Source of the DNA: Chinchilla lanigera
Taxonomy: Eukaryota; Chordata; Mammalia; Rodentia; Chinchillidae
Direction of reading: 5' to 3'
DNA: 64,000 bases
Assembly: GCF_000276665.1 (NCBI RefSeq)
Contig: NW_004955417.1
Location: 26,190,534-26,254,533 of the forward strand
Part shown: in pieces, positions 45,416 through 55,970 of the stretch
Layout of the letters: every line of letters begins with the position of its first letter
Position numbering within the stretch: position 1 is the first letter of the stretch
Position numbers and translations under genes: made by a program
The notes under the pieces: model-generated
Database searches by the model: none
Told to the model about the DNA's origin: nothing
Seen by the model: the letters and a program-made list of their open reading frames with translations, nothing else

Positions 45416-45728
45416 TTTAAAAGCTCCAGAGATATATTGAATAAGAATTTATAATGATAAAACTCAAAGCTTCCTTTGCTAGACTCTGCAAAGTAGACGT
45501 GATTCTAACAGGTTATATCTGCGAATATGTGAATAATTTATTACACACTTTCAGTTTCTAGTTGGGTGTTTGGTAGGGTCCAGGCGTCATGGGTACAGAG
45601 AATATACATGCCCATGAATTTAGTAGGAACATCTCTTGAGCTTTTTTTGGGAATGGGCACAATTTAGCAAAAAAAGTACAAGTTGAGTAAATTAAAAGGT
45701 TAAAGGGTATTTATCGCTATGGAAACAA
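45410..45728. repeat. repeat block A' (inverted copy of A)
   Basis: Reverse complement of 44063-44398. Shared landmarks include 'gactctgcaaagtagac', 'ggttatatctgcgaatatgt', 'gtttggtagggtccaggcgt' and 'tttttttgggaatgggca'. Confidence 0.94.
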
Positions 45729-47139
45729 TGTCAAGACTGAGTTACACATTGAAGTATGACCAGGACATCGTTCTTGTTCTCTTATATGATGTTCAGAGCA
45801 GTAGAGGCAAGAAGGGAGGCCAACACTGTACTCACAGAGCTTTTATTTCTGAGTTCTTACCCCGAGCAGACTTCGCCTCCTCCATGTTGCAAGATGAGAA
45901 CCGAATCTGAACGATAATAAGCAGCGCTCAAGTCGCACAGCTGACCGTCAGAGACAGGTCTGTATTCTGTGCATCTGATTCTGCCCGATCGCCTCTGTCC
46001 AGTACAGCAAGGTCCACAACCAAACACTAGCGCCAGGGGCCTCAGTTTGGCCGGGGTTGGCACATCCCCCCGTGGGGCTGCCGTCGCCGGGGTGTGGAGA
46101 CTGCGTGGAGCGCTGGCACGGGCACAGCCTCTGGCACTTTGAGGTCAGTTCCGTCAGAAAGCACAGCCATTACTACTCCGCAGAGCGAGTCCACGGAGCT
46201 CTGGACAATGGGATAAGATTCAGGAATTCAGGGTTAGTCTCTAAATAATGCTTACCAGATTTTGCTATCTGACACTTTAGAAGTTCTCTTTATATTTATT
46301 TATTTCCCTAAATCAAATATGATCAGTTTAACCCATCTCACCTCTGTGTCCCAGAAGATCAACTCAGAATGGCAGAGCAGTTTTCCCACTGTGAGCTTGG
46401 GAGACTATTCCAGGGTGCTAAGGCTTGGAAATGGCCCCTGAGTTTGGTGTCTGTTTAAACTGGAAGGTGAACAGCCCCACAAAGGGCAGACAATTCCACA
46501 CTTGGCTTTGAGTCATCCGGGCTGCCACCCTCCAGCCTCCCCGGGAGAGGACGTGACAGTTCTGAGCCCTGTAAGGAGGTGGGCCATGAGGCGGGTCACC
46601 CCTCTCGTCCCCTCTCCCGTCTGTCTCAGGGGAAAGCACCCGCACTTTCCTGCTCTTTCCCAGCTCCCAGTGTCTGAGTCTGGTCCTAGTTTTTTTCTGG
46701 GAAAATACCGTGCCCTCTTGTGTGACTACAGGGGCCCCGCTCACCCTGTTCCAGGTGTGAGTGGAGCTCTACGAGCAAATCCAATCCAGTTTCCCCACAA
46801 GGTCAGTGCTGAACCTAACCACTGAATTAGATTCAGTTCGTGACCAACTAGGTTGACCAGAATCCCGGCAGGAACGAGGCTTGTGAGCTGGGGAGCCACT
46901 GTACAACGTGTGTCATCTTTTCATAACCAAACGCTTCCCAGCTTTTCCCAGCTCAAGTTCTTCAAATGCAAATCCTTTCGAAGAAGTTCTTTCAATCCTT
47001 TTGGATATGGCTTAGACTATAAACATCCTTGGGAAAAGGAGTATGTGGTTATTATCAAACTATCTATTTTGTTTAGATTTAGAAATTAGGGTCGTTGGTT
47101 GGATGAAAGTTTATGTGCTTGGTTCTTCAGTGAGACTAA
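45729..47139. other. unique DNA, no gene seen
   Basis: Frames of 60-108 codons with no domain. CpG-containing text at 46.0-46.2 kb is short. Nothing else seen. Confidence 0.4.
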
Positions 47140-47346
47140 GTACTTGCACATTATCTCTACTTTTCAAAACAACCTTTATCTCATTTTACTAGGAGGGCAA
47201 GAACTCAGGTTAACTATATCGATCAAGAACACACAGCGTGCAAGTTGCAGAGCTCTTACTTAAATAAGGCACGTTTATCTTACTAGGGAATCACGTCAGT
47301 GTTCGGCATTTAGTATCATTAACTGGTAGAAATCCAATTGCCTCCT

Positions 47347-47698
47347 TGTTATGGTTTGTGTCTGGGTGTCCCCCCAAAGCCTCATGCGGCCATGGGGCAG
47401 GCTTTTAGAGTTTGATTGATTATGGATGTGAGAGCCGCACCCGCCCTGGGGTGGATAGTTTGCATATGTAAGGGAGAGGAAGAGGCTGCTTGCGGCCATT
47501 CTGCCCTGGTGTGTGCTTGTTGCTTTTGCTGCGTTCTGCCGCCATGAGCTGTAGCCCTCTGCCATGTGCCACTCTGCCTTGTCACCTGCCAAGTACGGAC
47601 TGAAACCTCCACAAACTGTAAGCGAAATAAACCTTTCCTTCCTTAATTTTGGGTAGCAGGTATTTTGTCCCAGCAACGAGAGAAAAGTAACCAAGACA
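47347..47698 (+). mobile_element. solo MaLR LTR with TSD, inserted in copy B
   Basis: 352 bp from 'tgttatggtttgtgtctgg' to 'gtaaccaagaca', with 'gcgaaataaacctttccttc' near the 3' end. Target duplication 'ctcct' at 47342-47346 and 47699-47703. Copy A preserves the empty site ('gtgcctcctcacatcatt'). This is the least decayed MaLR LTR in the window. Confidence 0.96.
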
Positions 47699-47738
47699 CT
47701 CCTCATATCATTTCCTCCCCCCAAATGCTAACTCTAGG

Positions 47739-47803
47739 GACCGGGGTGCAGCTCAGTGGCAGAGGGCTTGCTTAGCATGTGGAGGGTACAGGCTGTGAGC
47801 CTC
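47739..47803 (+). mobile_element. ID SINE, old (copy B)
   Basis: Same decayed ID as 42711-42775, duplicated with its surroundings. Confidence 0.8.
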
Positions 47804-47872
47804 AGCAATGCAAAGCGACAGGGAACATCGAGCTAACTGTAACATGTGCGCTTTCCAGGAAACTCATCTCTA

Positions 47873-48424
47873 TCTTTTTTTGCGCTGAGTCAAAGATTAT
47901 CTATCACCCATATCGGTGTCTTTCAGACACCTGGGTTGTGACCCATGGCAGGAAACATTTGTATCACAAGCATAATTCATATAACAACATAGAACAGATG
48001 CAAATACTTGTATAAACTGAAATAGAGGTTCGCTCACCAATACTGTCCACACTGTGTAACTAACTGGTGCTGTACATTTTCTCTGTTTCTTTTTGTAAAA
48101 GACTGGTTAAGATGGACTGACTAACTGATTTCACACTCTGTAGGGGCTGCTGCCTATACTTCAAACAGCATCTGGCCAAGGTGATTTGAAATATTTTCAC
48201 CGATCACCTGTTTTGGCACCGTACGGGTGCAGTTTTGGTGCAGTGGCCAAGTTTGAGACACAGCAGGGCTAAATCGAGTGATTGTAAAAGACAGAGACGC
48301 AGAGTGATAAACGCTGAGAAGTCTGAGCTCGGGATTTCCCTGCAGACACCTGTCTTTCACGCATAGCTTTCTGCAGGCTGGTGCCACAGGGGCACGGACT
48401 GCACAGCCAGCCTGCCCGGGTGAG
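47873..48424. other. unique DNA, no gene seen
   Basis: Nothing recognised. Confidence 0.4.
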
Positions 48425-48560
48425 TGAGCATGGACAAACCACGTAATTTCGTTTGTTTCCATTTTCTCATCTTTCAGATGGAAATATTACCCCTGTGATA
48501 TATTATGAGGATAAGCACACAATTGATATTAGCTTTTATTGAAAATCCCAGAAGATTTTC
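48425..48560 (+). mobile_element. MIR fragment
   Basis: 'gacaaaccacgtaatttcgt', 'ttgtttccattttctcatct' and 'attatgaggataagcacaca' follow the sense MIR order ('...gcaagtcactta... tcagtttcctcatct... '). Confidence 0.7.
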
Positions 48561-49100
48561 AAACACCTCCATTTAAATCATATGGTTAAACGTCGACAGG
48601 TGTTGGCTAAGGCGTCTCTGCCACAGGCCTGGCTCTGCGATAATTCTGAGTATTTTTAATGTTTGGAAGACATTCTGTAAGCCATGGTTTCTCCTAAGAA
48701 GAGTAGGGAAACCTGCACTCCAAATGTTGGTGCTTTCTCGTTGCTTGATTTCGCTTGGTTCATTTTAAAAGTAGTCAGGTTATTGTTTGTAATTACCTTA
48801 ATGAAGGTGGCGCCCGAAGCCCCTCGCCGCAATGCCCCTACGGTCCACAAGATGGCGCTCCCATCCTGTGGAAGTCAGTTGCCCATCCCGCGTCTGCCAG
48901 GCTGTATATTCCTGTTTTTTCTGGGTTTGGCTTTTGAATTCGCGAGGGCTTGTGTCTGCCTGTCTTCCTATCCAGATTTTTGTTTTTCATTTCCAGCTCT
49001 CTTTATACTTTATTTCACTTCTATTTATACCTTTTCCTGAGCAGCTTATTTTGAAAAGAAGTAAGGCTTTTCATTGTTTTGCAAAGCAAAATGATTTTTG
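48561..49100. other. unique DNA, no gene seen
   Basis: Overlapping plus frames (48684-49040, 118 codons, hydrophobic toward the C-terminus) sit in T-rich DNA, which itself gives hydrophobic codons. No domain recognised. Confidence 0.35.
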
Positions 49101-49104
49101 AAAA

Positions 49105-49170
49105 TTCACAACCCAGCTAGGCAGTGTAAATTCACAACCCACCAATCACAACCCAGCGAGGCGGTGTAAA
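49105..49170. repeat. imperfect tandem duplication
   Basis: 'tcacaacccagctaggcag' plus 'tgtaaa' recurs as 'tcacaacccagcgaggcgg' plus 'tgtaaa', with a partial unit ('ttcacaaccc') between. Confidence 0.9.
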
Positions 49171-49384
49171 TCAAATGGACGGGGTGTTCATTCTGGGGTC
49201 CTGGGTGCGGACACAGGATGGGAAGGCAGACCTCACACGCACATGGATCCCTGCTGCCGTGTGCTCGGGATGTTAGGGAGAGGAACTTTCTGTGTGGGTT
49301 GTTGAAAGAGATTCTAAACATAAGAAAACAATGGAGAAAATGAAACAAGTAGCTTGTCCGGTGAATGCTTACCACGAACGATTA

Positions 49385-49560
49385 TGCTGAGTGATATGGG
49401 ACACTCAAAGTCGACTCTTACAACAGCACCCTACACTAGGCACCAGAAGCATTCCCATTCTACAGATTGGAAAATACTGACACTAAGTATTAGGTGTGCT
49501 TGCTGTCTGTAGGCAGCCTAGGGAAAATCACACAATTGGCACTTAGATCCAGCTCCAAAG
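49385..49560 (-). mobile_element. MIR fragment
   Basis: 'cgactcttacaacagcaccc', 'cattcccattctacagattg', 'gaaaatactgacactaag' and 'cttagatccagctccaaag' form an antisense MIR. Confidence 0.75.
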
Positions 49561-49599
49561 CTTTGGTTGATAGCATCTTAAAGAGAATAAAAACTTTAA

Positions 49600-49702
49600 A
49601 AAAAAACAATGAAAACGGTACAGAATTTCAAAACAAGACAATAGGAAGTTAACAATGGTTGTTATATTGCATATGTTATCTTCAAAGTAGTTGTTCAGGT
49701 TG
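49600..49702. repeat. inverted repeat arm, left
   Basis: Reverse complement matches 50588-50690 with many small differences (roughly 75-80% by eye). The conserved core is 'acttcaaagt'-side text pairing with 'agtttgaagataaca', and 'acaatggttgtta' pairing with 'taaccattgtta'. Confidence 0.8.
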
Positions 49703-49755
49703 CCATATATATATATAGCGTCCACCACTATGAAATTTACTCTAAGACCCTACTG

Positions 49756-49778
49756 TAAAAAAAAAAAAAAAAAAAAAA
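49756..49778. repeat. poly(A) tract
   Basis: A run of more than 20 A, likely the tail of a retrotransposed sequence whose body I cannot recognise. Confidence 0.9.
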
Positions 49779-50587
49779 GGCCTGTGGTTACATTGAAAAC
49801 AGGGGTTTGCAGATTTATGCCCATAAATGCAATTTTAGATTCCGACGTCAAAGTTCTATATGGGTAGAATTAAGCTTCTTGGTCTTCACAAACATCAGCC
49901 TTCTGTATTACACTTTCCAGGAGAAAGGCTGCACCCCAAAGCTGCAGATAGATCAAATCTTTGTGCACGGAGCCAGCTTTTCCCGTCAGTGGGCTGTGGG
50001 ACTCCCGGGTCAGCCACTAGAGGGGCTTACTGAGGGGCCAGGTCGTCTAGCAATGCTACTGGACAGGCCGTAAAGGCAGTCTACAGGACGGGGCAAGAGG
50101 TGGCTCGCAGGAGGAGACGGCTCAATTCCGCTCCTGGGAGAGCTGGTGGAAGACAGCCTCCAAGGCCGGTCCTGGAACTTGGATTTCAGGTTGCCCAAGA
50201 GCTGGACCAACCCACGGAAGAGCTCAGTGTCAGTGGCTGCGGTGATGGGTGACATTTAACACAACCGCTTCTCACTTTATGATGTCGCTGCTCTTGTGTA
50301 TGTCTTATCTCCTAAACTATGAGGGTGAGCTTTGTTGGCACGAGACCTGCAAAGCCGCACAGTAACCCGGGTTTGTAAGGCCCCCCAAGCTTGGTTTAAT
50401 GCTTTGTTACTGCCATCTTGGAATTCTTAAGAATGTTCCAGAAGGAAGGGAAAAGTAAATATATATATATATATATAATAAAAATAAGATAATTAAGATA
50501 GCTATACTACTAATTTCCACTAGTTCACTGAAAAGAAAGTTTTGTGCTTATACTGTTTGATCAATTTTTCATGCTTATATCTTGTAA
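49779..50587. other. unique DNA between inverted arms, with (TA)n
   Basis: Contains a CpG-bearing segment at 50.0-50.25 kb with an 81-codon minus frame (50010-50255) that I do not recognise, and a short (TA)n at 50459-50478. Confidence 0.4.
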
Positions 50588-50690
50588 TCTGAGCAACTAG
50601 TTTGAAGATAACAATACCCAATGTACTAACCATTGTTACTCTCCTACGATCTAGTTTTGAAATTTTGTATCATTGTTTTTATTGGTTTTT
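50588..50690. repeat. inverted repeat arm, right
   Basis: Partner of 49600-49702. It is followed by an A-rich run (50699-50715). Confidence 0.8.
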
Positions 50691-50719
50691 TCCTCCTCAA
50701 AATAAAAAAAAAAAAGTTC

Positions 50720-52124
50720 CCAAAGTTGCCCTGTGTCTTCATCTTGTGCTGAGTCCTACAGGTGTCACGGGCGGTGCCGTCCTACAGGTAAGGCCTGGAT
50801 CGAGTTCACCTTTACCTGCGCAGGTTTTATGCCTTTTGTTTATTTAGTTGTTGCTCATTTTTAAATTCTTGTTGAAGAAAATGACCATGAGGGGCCAAAC
50901 GACTTGGGAGCAGGAGCCAGGCTTGACGCCCCCCAGGAAACTGGGGCATCTTGAGATACACGTTTCTCAAGGCCTGTCTCTGTGACAGGAGTCTCAGCAT
51001 GTTCTGCAAACCACACTTGTGCTTTATGGGCAGTGACCAGTGTCTGCCAGATGCCGTGACCTCGGGACGCGGGCAGGGAGGCCCCAAGGCCTGGCCTGGG
51101 AACCATTACAAAGGGGCCCGGCCGTGGATGTGAGGTTCCTGGCCTTGTTCTGTGGCAGCCACGAAGCGGGCCAGGCCCACGCGTGGGGTTTCCTATGGTC
51201 ATCTTTGGTTGGTTTGGACCAAGTGGGTCCAGGGATGGGGACGCGCAGTCTCCGTCACGTGCTCCTCGCTGGAGCGCGCTTCTTGACGCCCACAACTGGA
51301 AGGAGGCTGGTGTTGCCGAGCTTCCAGTCCGAGTTCCTCTGGGTGAGACAGGGCAACAGCGCGAAGGCCCGGGCGGGGAGCGTGGCACCCCTCACCTCAT
51401 CCCAGAGGCAGAGAGGACGGAAGCGGGGCCACGTCCTCCGCCTCATCCCCTCCCACCACCTCTGCCCCACGGGCCGGACGGCCGCTCCCAACATCACGGT
51501 TAGCTGGAAAGCCACCCTTCCCCAATCACATTTCAAAACCCGCGCGTTTGAGTGTGCGACACCTCGGAGGCCGTCAGGATGCCGACCACGGCAGGCCTTG
51601 TCTGACGAAGGGCTCTGCAAGGATAGCAAGTGACGCACAGCAGCCGCAGGAGGTGACGGCCGTGGCTCGCTCGGTCCCAAGCAGCGTCCTTCGTTTCTGT
51701 CCTCGGCGGCCCGGACTCAGCTTTGAGGCCTGAGACTCACACAGCGACTTCCCCTTACCTCTCCAAGAGCTTGAAGCTTTCCTTCCCTGCCTGGTGGGGA
51801 AGGAAACGTCCATAAGCGCCGATGCTAATGACGTAGGCGGCTTCCCTGAAGGACCACAACGTCATGATCGCTTTAAAAAGAAGCGAGCCTGCTGAGTTTT
51901 GTATTGCACAGGTCTGCAGGGCGAAACGCTGGCCCTTGTCTGAGCGGGTAGGGGCTGGGGCGTCTGAGTCCTTGCCGTCCCCTTCCTCTCCCCTCCTCTC
52001 TTTCCCTGCATCTTTAGCTCTCTCTCCATTGCAAACAATCCATCTCTCTGCTTCCTCCTGCCTGCTTTTTATGTTTATTCTTGGAGTTTCTCGTAGTAGA
52101 GGAGTTCTGCCGTATTGAGGCTCC
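50720..52124. other. GC/CpG-rich DNA (51.0-51.75 kb), no gene confirmed
   Basis: 51040-51750 is GC-rich with many CpGs ('cacgcgtgg', 'gacgcgcag', 'gagcgcgct', 'cccgcgcgtt', 'cggcggcccgg'), though less dense than the 39-kb island. Overlapping open frames (197 codons plus, 175 and 141 minus) are typical of such composition; I see no domain. It may be a second, weaker CpG island. Confidence 0.4.
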
Positions 52125-52310
52125 TGCGTCTGATTTATTTCACATTATGGTCTCCAGGTGTGTCTCTGTCCCACAGGTGACTCAGGTTTACCCTTCTGGA
52201 TGGCGCGGTGGCCCCATTGCGTGTCAGTGCCACTTTCCTTATCCGTTCACCTGCTGATGGACATGGGGCTGTTTCCAAGACAGCACTATGAACTGTGCCA
52301 CTAAAAACAC
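52125..52310 (-). mobile_element. L1M fragment, antisense
   Basis: 'tgatttatttcacattatgg', 'tctccaggtgtgtct', 'ttatccgttcacctgctgat', 'ggacatggggctgtttccaa' match antisense L1M ('atttcacttagcataatgtcctcca... tttatccattcatctgttgatggac'). Confidence 0.8.
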
Positions 52311-52514
52311 GGGACGCAGAGTTTCTGTGCGGAGGTCGGAGGAGATGGGAACCATTCAGAGGAGCAGGGGCAGCCTTGTGCGACCATAACGGGGTGGGGG
52401 GCAGCGAGGGGCTGTGGGTGGAAGGCAGGCTGCGGTTGGCCCTTGTGCCGCAGTCTGCTGACCTCTGCATTCACACACTGGGAGGAGTTTGACCAGGACC
52501 CTTCTCCCGGTATT

Positions 52515-52672
52515 AGAACTTTTTTTTTTGTCTTTTTGAGATAGGGTCTCGCTATGCAGTTCAGGCTGGCCTCGAGCTCACTTTGTAGCCTAGGCTGGTC
52601 TCGAACTCACAACGATCCTCCTGCCTCAGCCTCCCAAGTGCTGGGATTATCGGTGTGCTCCACCACACCTGG
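52515..52672 (-). mobile_element. B1 SINE with internal duplication and TSD
   Basis: Antisense: T-rich tail, 'gagatagggtctcgctatgc', duplicated units 'caggctggcctcgagctca' and 'taggctggtctcgaactca', then 'gtgctgggattatcggtgtg'. Target duplications 'cccttctcccggtatt' (52499-52514) and 'cccttctcccagtatt' (52673-52688), one mismatch. Confidence 0.96.
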
Positions 52673-52688
52673 CCCTTCTCCCAGTATT

Positions 52689-53029
52689 GCTTACATCACC
52701 AAGCACTTCTAAAGGCCTCGCTCAATCCGTGGAAGCCGTGTCGGAGTGGAAATCGGCGACCCCCAGCCTCATGCATCAGCGTGCAGCAGCTCTGGGTCCG
52801 ACAGGCAGACAAGCAGGGAGACACAGCAGGCCCATGCAGCCTGACCCGGAAGTGCGGCCTAAGGCAGTGCCGCTGAAATACACTCAGGGCCACGTGTGCG
52901 GGTGGGAAGAACTACAGAGTGAAGAGAGGACGAGCTAAAAGAGGGCTGAGGGGCCCTTGAGAAGGAGACGAAGCCTGGGCCTCTCAAGAGCACTGGTCAG
53001 TCCTACTTCTGAGCTGATCTGATGAATGG
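52689..53029. other. unique DNA, no gene seen
   Basis: Nothing recognised. Confidence 0.4.
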
Positions 53030-53215
53030 GAAACGTGTTTATTTCCTCAGTCAGCGCACACATTGTATGTGTGTTTTTAGGCAAATATACAGTTAAAAAT
53101 TTAAGTAGGGCTAAGTGACCTGTGCAAGGTCGTTCGACCCAGAAGTAGCGAAATGGGCGTCACGCTTCGGTCTCCTTGGCTGCAAAGCTCAAAATCTTTC
53201 TAATCACTCCTCCTG
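53030..53215 (-). mobile_element. MIR fragment
   Basis: 'gtgacctgtgcaaggtcgtt', 'cgacccagaagtagcgaaat' and 'ctttctaatcactcctcc' form an antisense MIR ('gtgacttgcccaaggtcaca'). Confidence 0.7.
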
Positions 53216-54029
53216 CCTCCCGCCGAAGCCGGTGTCATTTGATGGTACTCCTCCCATATAATTACTTCTCTGCTTATGCCGAGATCTGCACAACCTCAAT
53301 TTCTACCTGAATCCGTGGGACCTGTCAAGGTACTTGGCCATGATCCTGGGCATCCAGAATGTATGTAGAATCATCTGCTCCGCTGCGGGGGAGCTCAGGC
53401 AACAGCTAAGGGGCTGCGGAGGCTGACGCTCGCGTGGTGCTGTAACCGGAGAACAAGCTAAGACGGCAGCGGTCATCTCAGTGCCATGCTGCACACTAGA
53501 AAGTTGCTCTGCATCGAAATGCGAATCTCCTAAAAAGTATTTCCTCTTACTGCATGTGACTCACCCCACACCGAGTAGCCTTTGTAGTTTGCTTCTGAGC
53601 TGATATGCTTTTTTATCAGGTCCCCAAAAGTGTGGCTTAAGAGTGCACAGCTCGGCTTCCCTGCCTCAGTTCGGAAAGGGATGTGGGCGGGGCGGAATTT
53701 CTTTAGTATCCAAATTAGCTCTTACACTGCAGAGAAAGACCGCGATCACTGGTTGGCTTGTGGTTTTCTTTCCAGTCTTATAGGTCATAGAACAAGAAAT
53801 AGAGCCACAGGTCACTGAGCTGAAGAGTCCCCAAGGGTGAAATTGCACCTGTCTGTCCCGCTGGGGGAGGGCAGGAGAAGGAACAGCATCCCAGGTGCAC
53901 AGACTCTCACCCAGGGTCCTTTCTCCCAATCAGATTCTCAACCCCTTCTTCAGCTTTTATATTTGATCATTATCACCTGAAGCTGGGTATCTTGGCTTGG
54001 ACTTGTAAAACCTTCAATGGAGCTGATGT
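53216..54029. other. unique DNA, no gene seen
   Basis: Short frames only. Confidence 0.4.
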
Positions 54030-54165
54030 GGTCAGTGCCACATTTTGGTTAAAATCCCAATTCTGCCCGCTTGCTAGCTGTGTGGAGTGAGTCAAGCTGT
54101 TTGTTGTTCCTGGGCCCCAACTTCCTGTCCTCTAAAATGAGTGTAATAATGGTACAAGTTTGAAA
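54030..54165 (+). mobile_element. MIR fragment
   Basis: 'ggttaaaatcccaattctgc', 'ccgcttgctagctgtgtgga', 'ggccccaacttcctgtcctc' and 'taaaatgagtgtaataatgg' follow the MIR sense order. Confidence 0.8.
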
Positions 54166-54171
54166 GGAATT

Positions 54172-54700
54172 AAAGTCAGCATACCATAGAGATGCATGCA
54201 CACCCATGTCTACTGCAGCACGATATACAATAGCCAAATGTGGAACCAGCCAAGGTGCCCATCAAGAGCTGAATAGGTAAAGAAAATGTAAAATGTATAC
54301 ATAATGGAGTATTATTCAGCCATAAAAAAGAACAAAACTTCGTCATCTACAGAAAAATAGAGGAAATCTGGAGATCGTCATATTGAGCAAAATAGCCAGA
54401 CTCAGAAAGACAAAGATCTCCCGTTCTTCCTCATGTGTGGGATCTGAAAAGGTGACCAGACGGTAGAAGGGGACTCTGACCAGACAAGAGGAAGGGAAGA
54501 AGGGAGAGAAGGGTACGTAATAGGGAGCATGAATAACATCAAAATACATGTAGACCCCCCTAAATGAGAAACTATGGGAGAGGGAGGGCAAGGGGAGGGG
54601 ACGGGGGTGATTAGGTGTGCAGGGGACCTCTACAAACCCGCCCGATGAAGCCCTTCGATCTGTGTGATCAAATGCATTAAGAAAAATGTGGAAGAAAGAA
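54172..54700 (+). mobile_element. L1, 5'-truncated 3' end
   Basis: 'cacccatgtctactgcagc', 'acaatagccaaatgtggaac', 'ggtgcccatcaagagctgaa', 'atggagtattattcagccat' encode the remains of the ORF2 C-terminus. A G-rich 3' UTR follows (54480-54620) and the end is A-rich ('catt aagaaaaatgtgg'). Inserted next to the MIR. Confidence 0.88.
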
Positions 54701-54999
54701 ATAGCTCAAGACACCTAAAGGGGTTTCTAATCACACTCTAATATACCAGGCATGTCTCAATTAAGCTTATATCTCACAGTATCTTAGAAAAAAAAACTTA
54801 TAAAGTAAATACATCAAGTCTTCTTTGCTATATAGTTAGGAAAATGAGAATTTTAACAATTGAATATATACTTCTGAATGCTAATTTATAGGATTCTCCA
54901 GTTACATTTCTTTTAAATGCAAAAAAGCTCCACAATAAAGAATGTGCCCTTATCATTACCAGCGATAATTTGTCCCTTGTATTGATGTAATTACGGTAA
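54701..54999. other. unique AT-rich DNA
   Basis: Nothing recognised; homeodomain-like 'gtaattacggtaatcag' at about 54989 may be chance. Confidence 0.35.
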
Positions 55000-55700
55000 T
55001 CAGTTGTATGATTATACAGCCGCAGCTTTACTTTCTACTGTTTATGGGTTCGGGGGTTGTTTCCATTTGGGGTTTACTACCACGATGCCTCTTTATCTTT
55101 CCTGAATAAGCGCTTGATACAAATGTGTGCACACAAGCACTTCTGCTAGAAATACAGGCAAGAGAAATCACTGGGCCACAGGCTATGTGTCTGTTCAGGC
55201 TTAGCGGATAATGTTAAATTGTTTTTAATGCAGTTGTGTCAATTTGCATTACCACCAGCGCACAGGAGATTCAGTTCTCTGCCTCATTCAGTTATTTTTT
55301 TTAGTATCTGCAATGTTGATGGATGTGTAGCACTTTCTCACTAAGGTTTTAAGCAGAGTTCTCTAACACCTGGCAACATCGACCACTTCCTCATGCGCCT
55401 GTATCATCCGGGTATCCTATTTTGTGAACTGTGTTTGAATCTTCTCCCTACTTAAGAACTGAGCTGTCCTTTGTTTCTAAAATAAAGTAGAGTAAAAAGT
55501 ACATTTGGGATACAAGTTGTCGTTATTTATTGCAGACTTTCTTGCGGTCCTTTTATTCTCTTAGTGATATATTTTGATGAACAGAAGTTCTTCATCTTAC
55601 TTACTTTCGATGTGTCCCGTTTTCCTCTTCGGCAGCCTTACCAGACCCTGCTTTGTATGCCGCAGCATCGGGAATTGTGAGGCACAGCTGCGGCAGTTGG
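55000..55700 (-). mobile_element. L1M, antisense, decayed
   Basis: 'caatttgcattaccaccagc', 'gcacaggagattcagttctc' and 'atattttgatgaacagaag' with 'ttcttcatcttacttac' match antisense L1M text in the right order ('caatttacattcccaccaac... gtgcacaaggg... cttttgaagaacagaag'). Heavily diverged, no frame. Confidence 0.72.
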
Positions 55701-55867
55701 TTGTGACAGAAATGAAAGGGGCGCGATGACAGGGTTTGATTCTAGTGAGGGAGTGAGGCCTGGGGTGGAACAACGCGAGGTCTAGAAGGGTCCTGGCCCC
55801 CTGGAGAATTCACAGCACAGCAAGAGAACGTGGAAGAGACTGTAGACGTCTACCTCAAGCAAAGGCA

Positions 55868-55970
55868 TCCGTCTTTATTTTGCAGAAAAGAGACATTTAA
55901 AAAACTTTAACTTCAAGACAAAACTCTAGACGGACTGCAGAGCTATGGTCTGATTTCTTTGCATTTTCCT
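55868..55970. repeat. direct repeat, copy 1 (acceptor-like start)
   Basis: 'tctttattttgcagaaaag', 'agacatttaaaaaacttta' and 'tctgatttctttgcattttc' recur at 57139-57235. The start 'tctttattttgcag' has the polypyrimidine-plus-CAG form of a splice acceptor. Confidence 0.7.

Larger units (their letters stand above)
47140..47872. repeat. local duplication, copy B (with LTR insertion)
   Basis: Direct repeat of copy A (42440-42840). It holds the antisense MIR (about 47140-47255) and the old ID (about 47739-47803). It differs by an extra ~40-bp segment near 47254-47290 and by the MaLR LTR at 47347-47698. Confidence 0.92.

Noticed and set aside
43695..45728. CRISPR-like array
   Set aside because: The repeats are long, few and inverted, with no regular spacers, in a mammalian genome.
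51040..51633. 197-codon plus-strand open frame
   Set aside because: Sits in GC/CpG-rich DNA with long frames on the other strand too. No domain, no start context and no splice structure.
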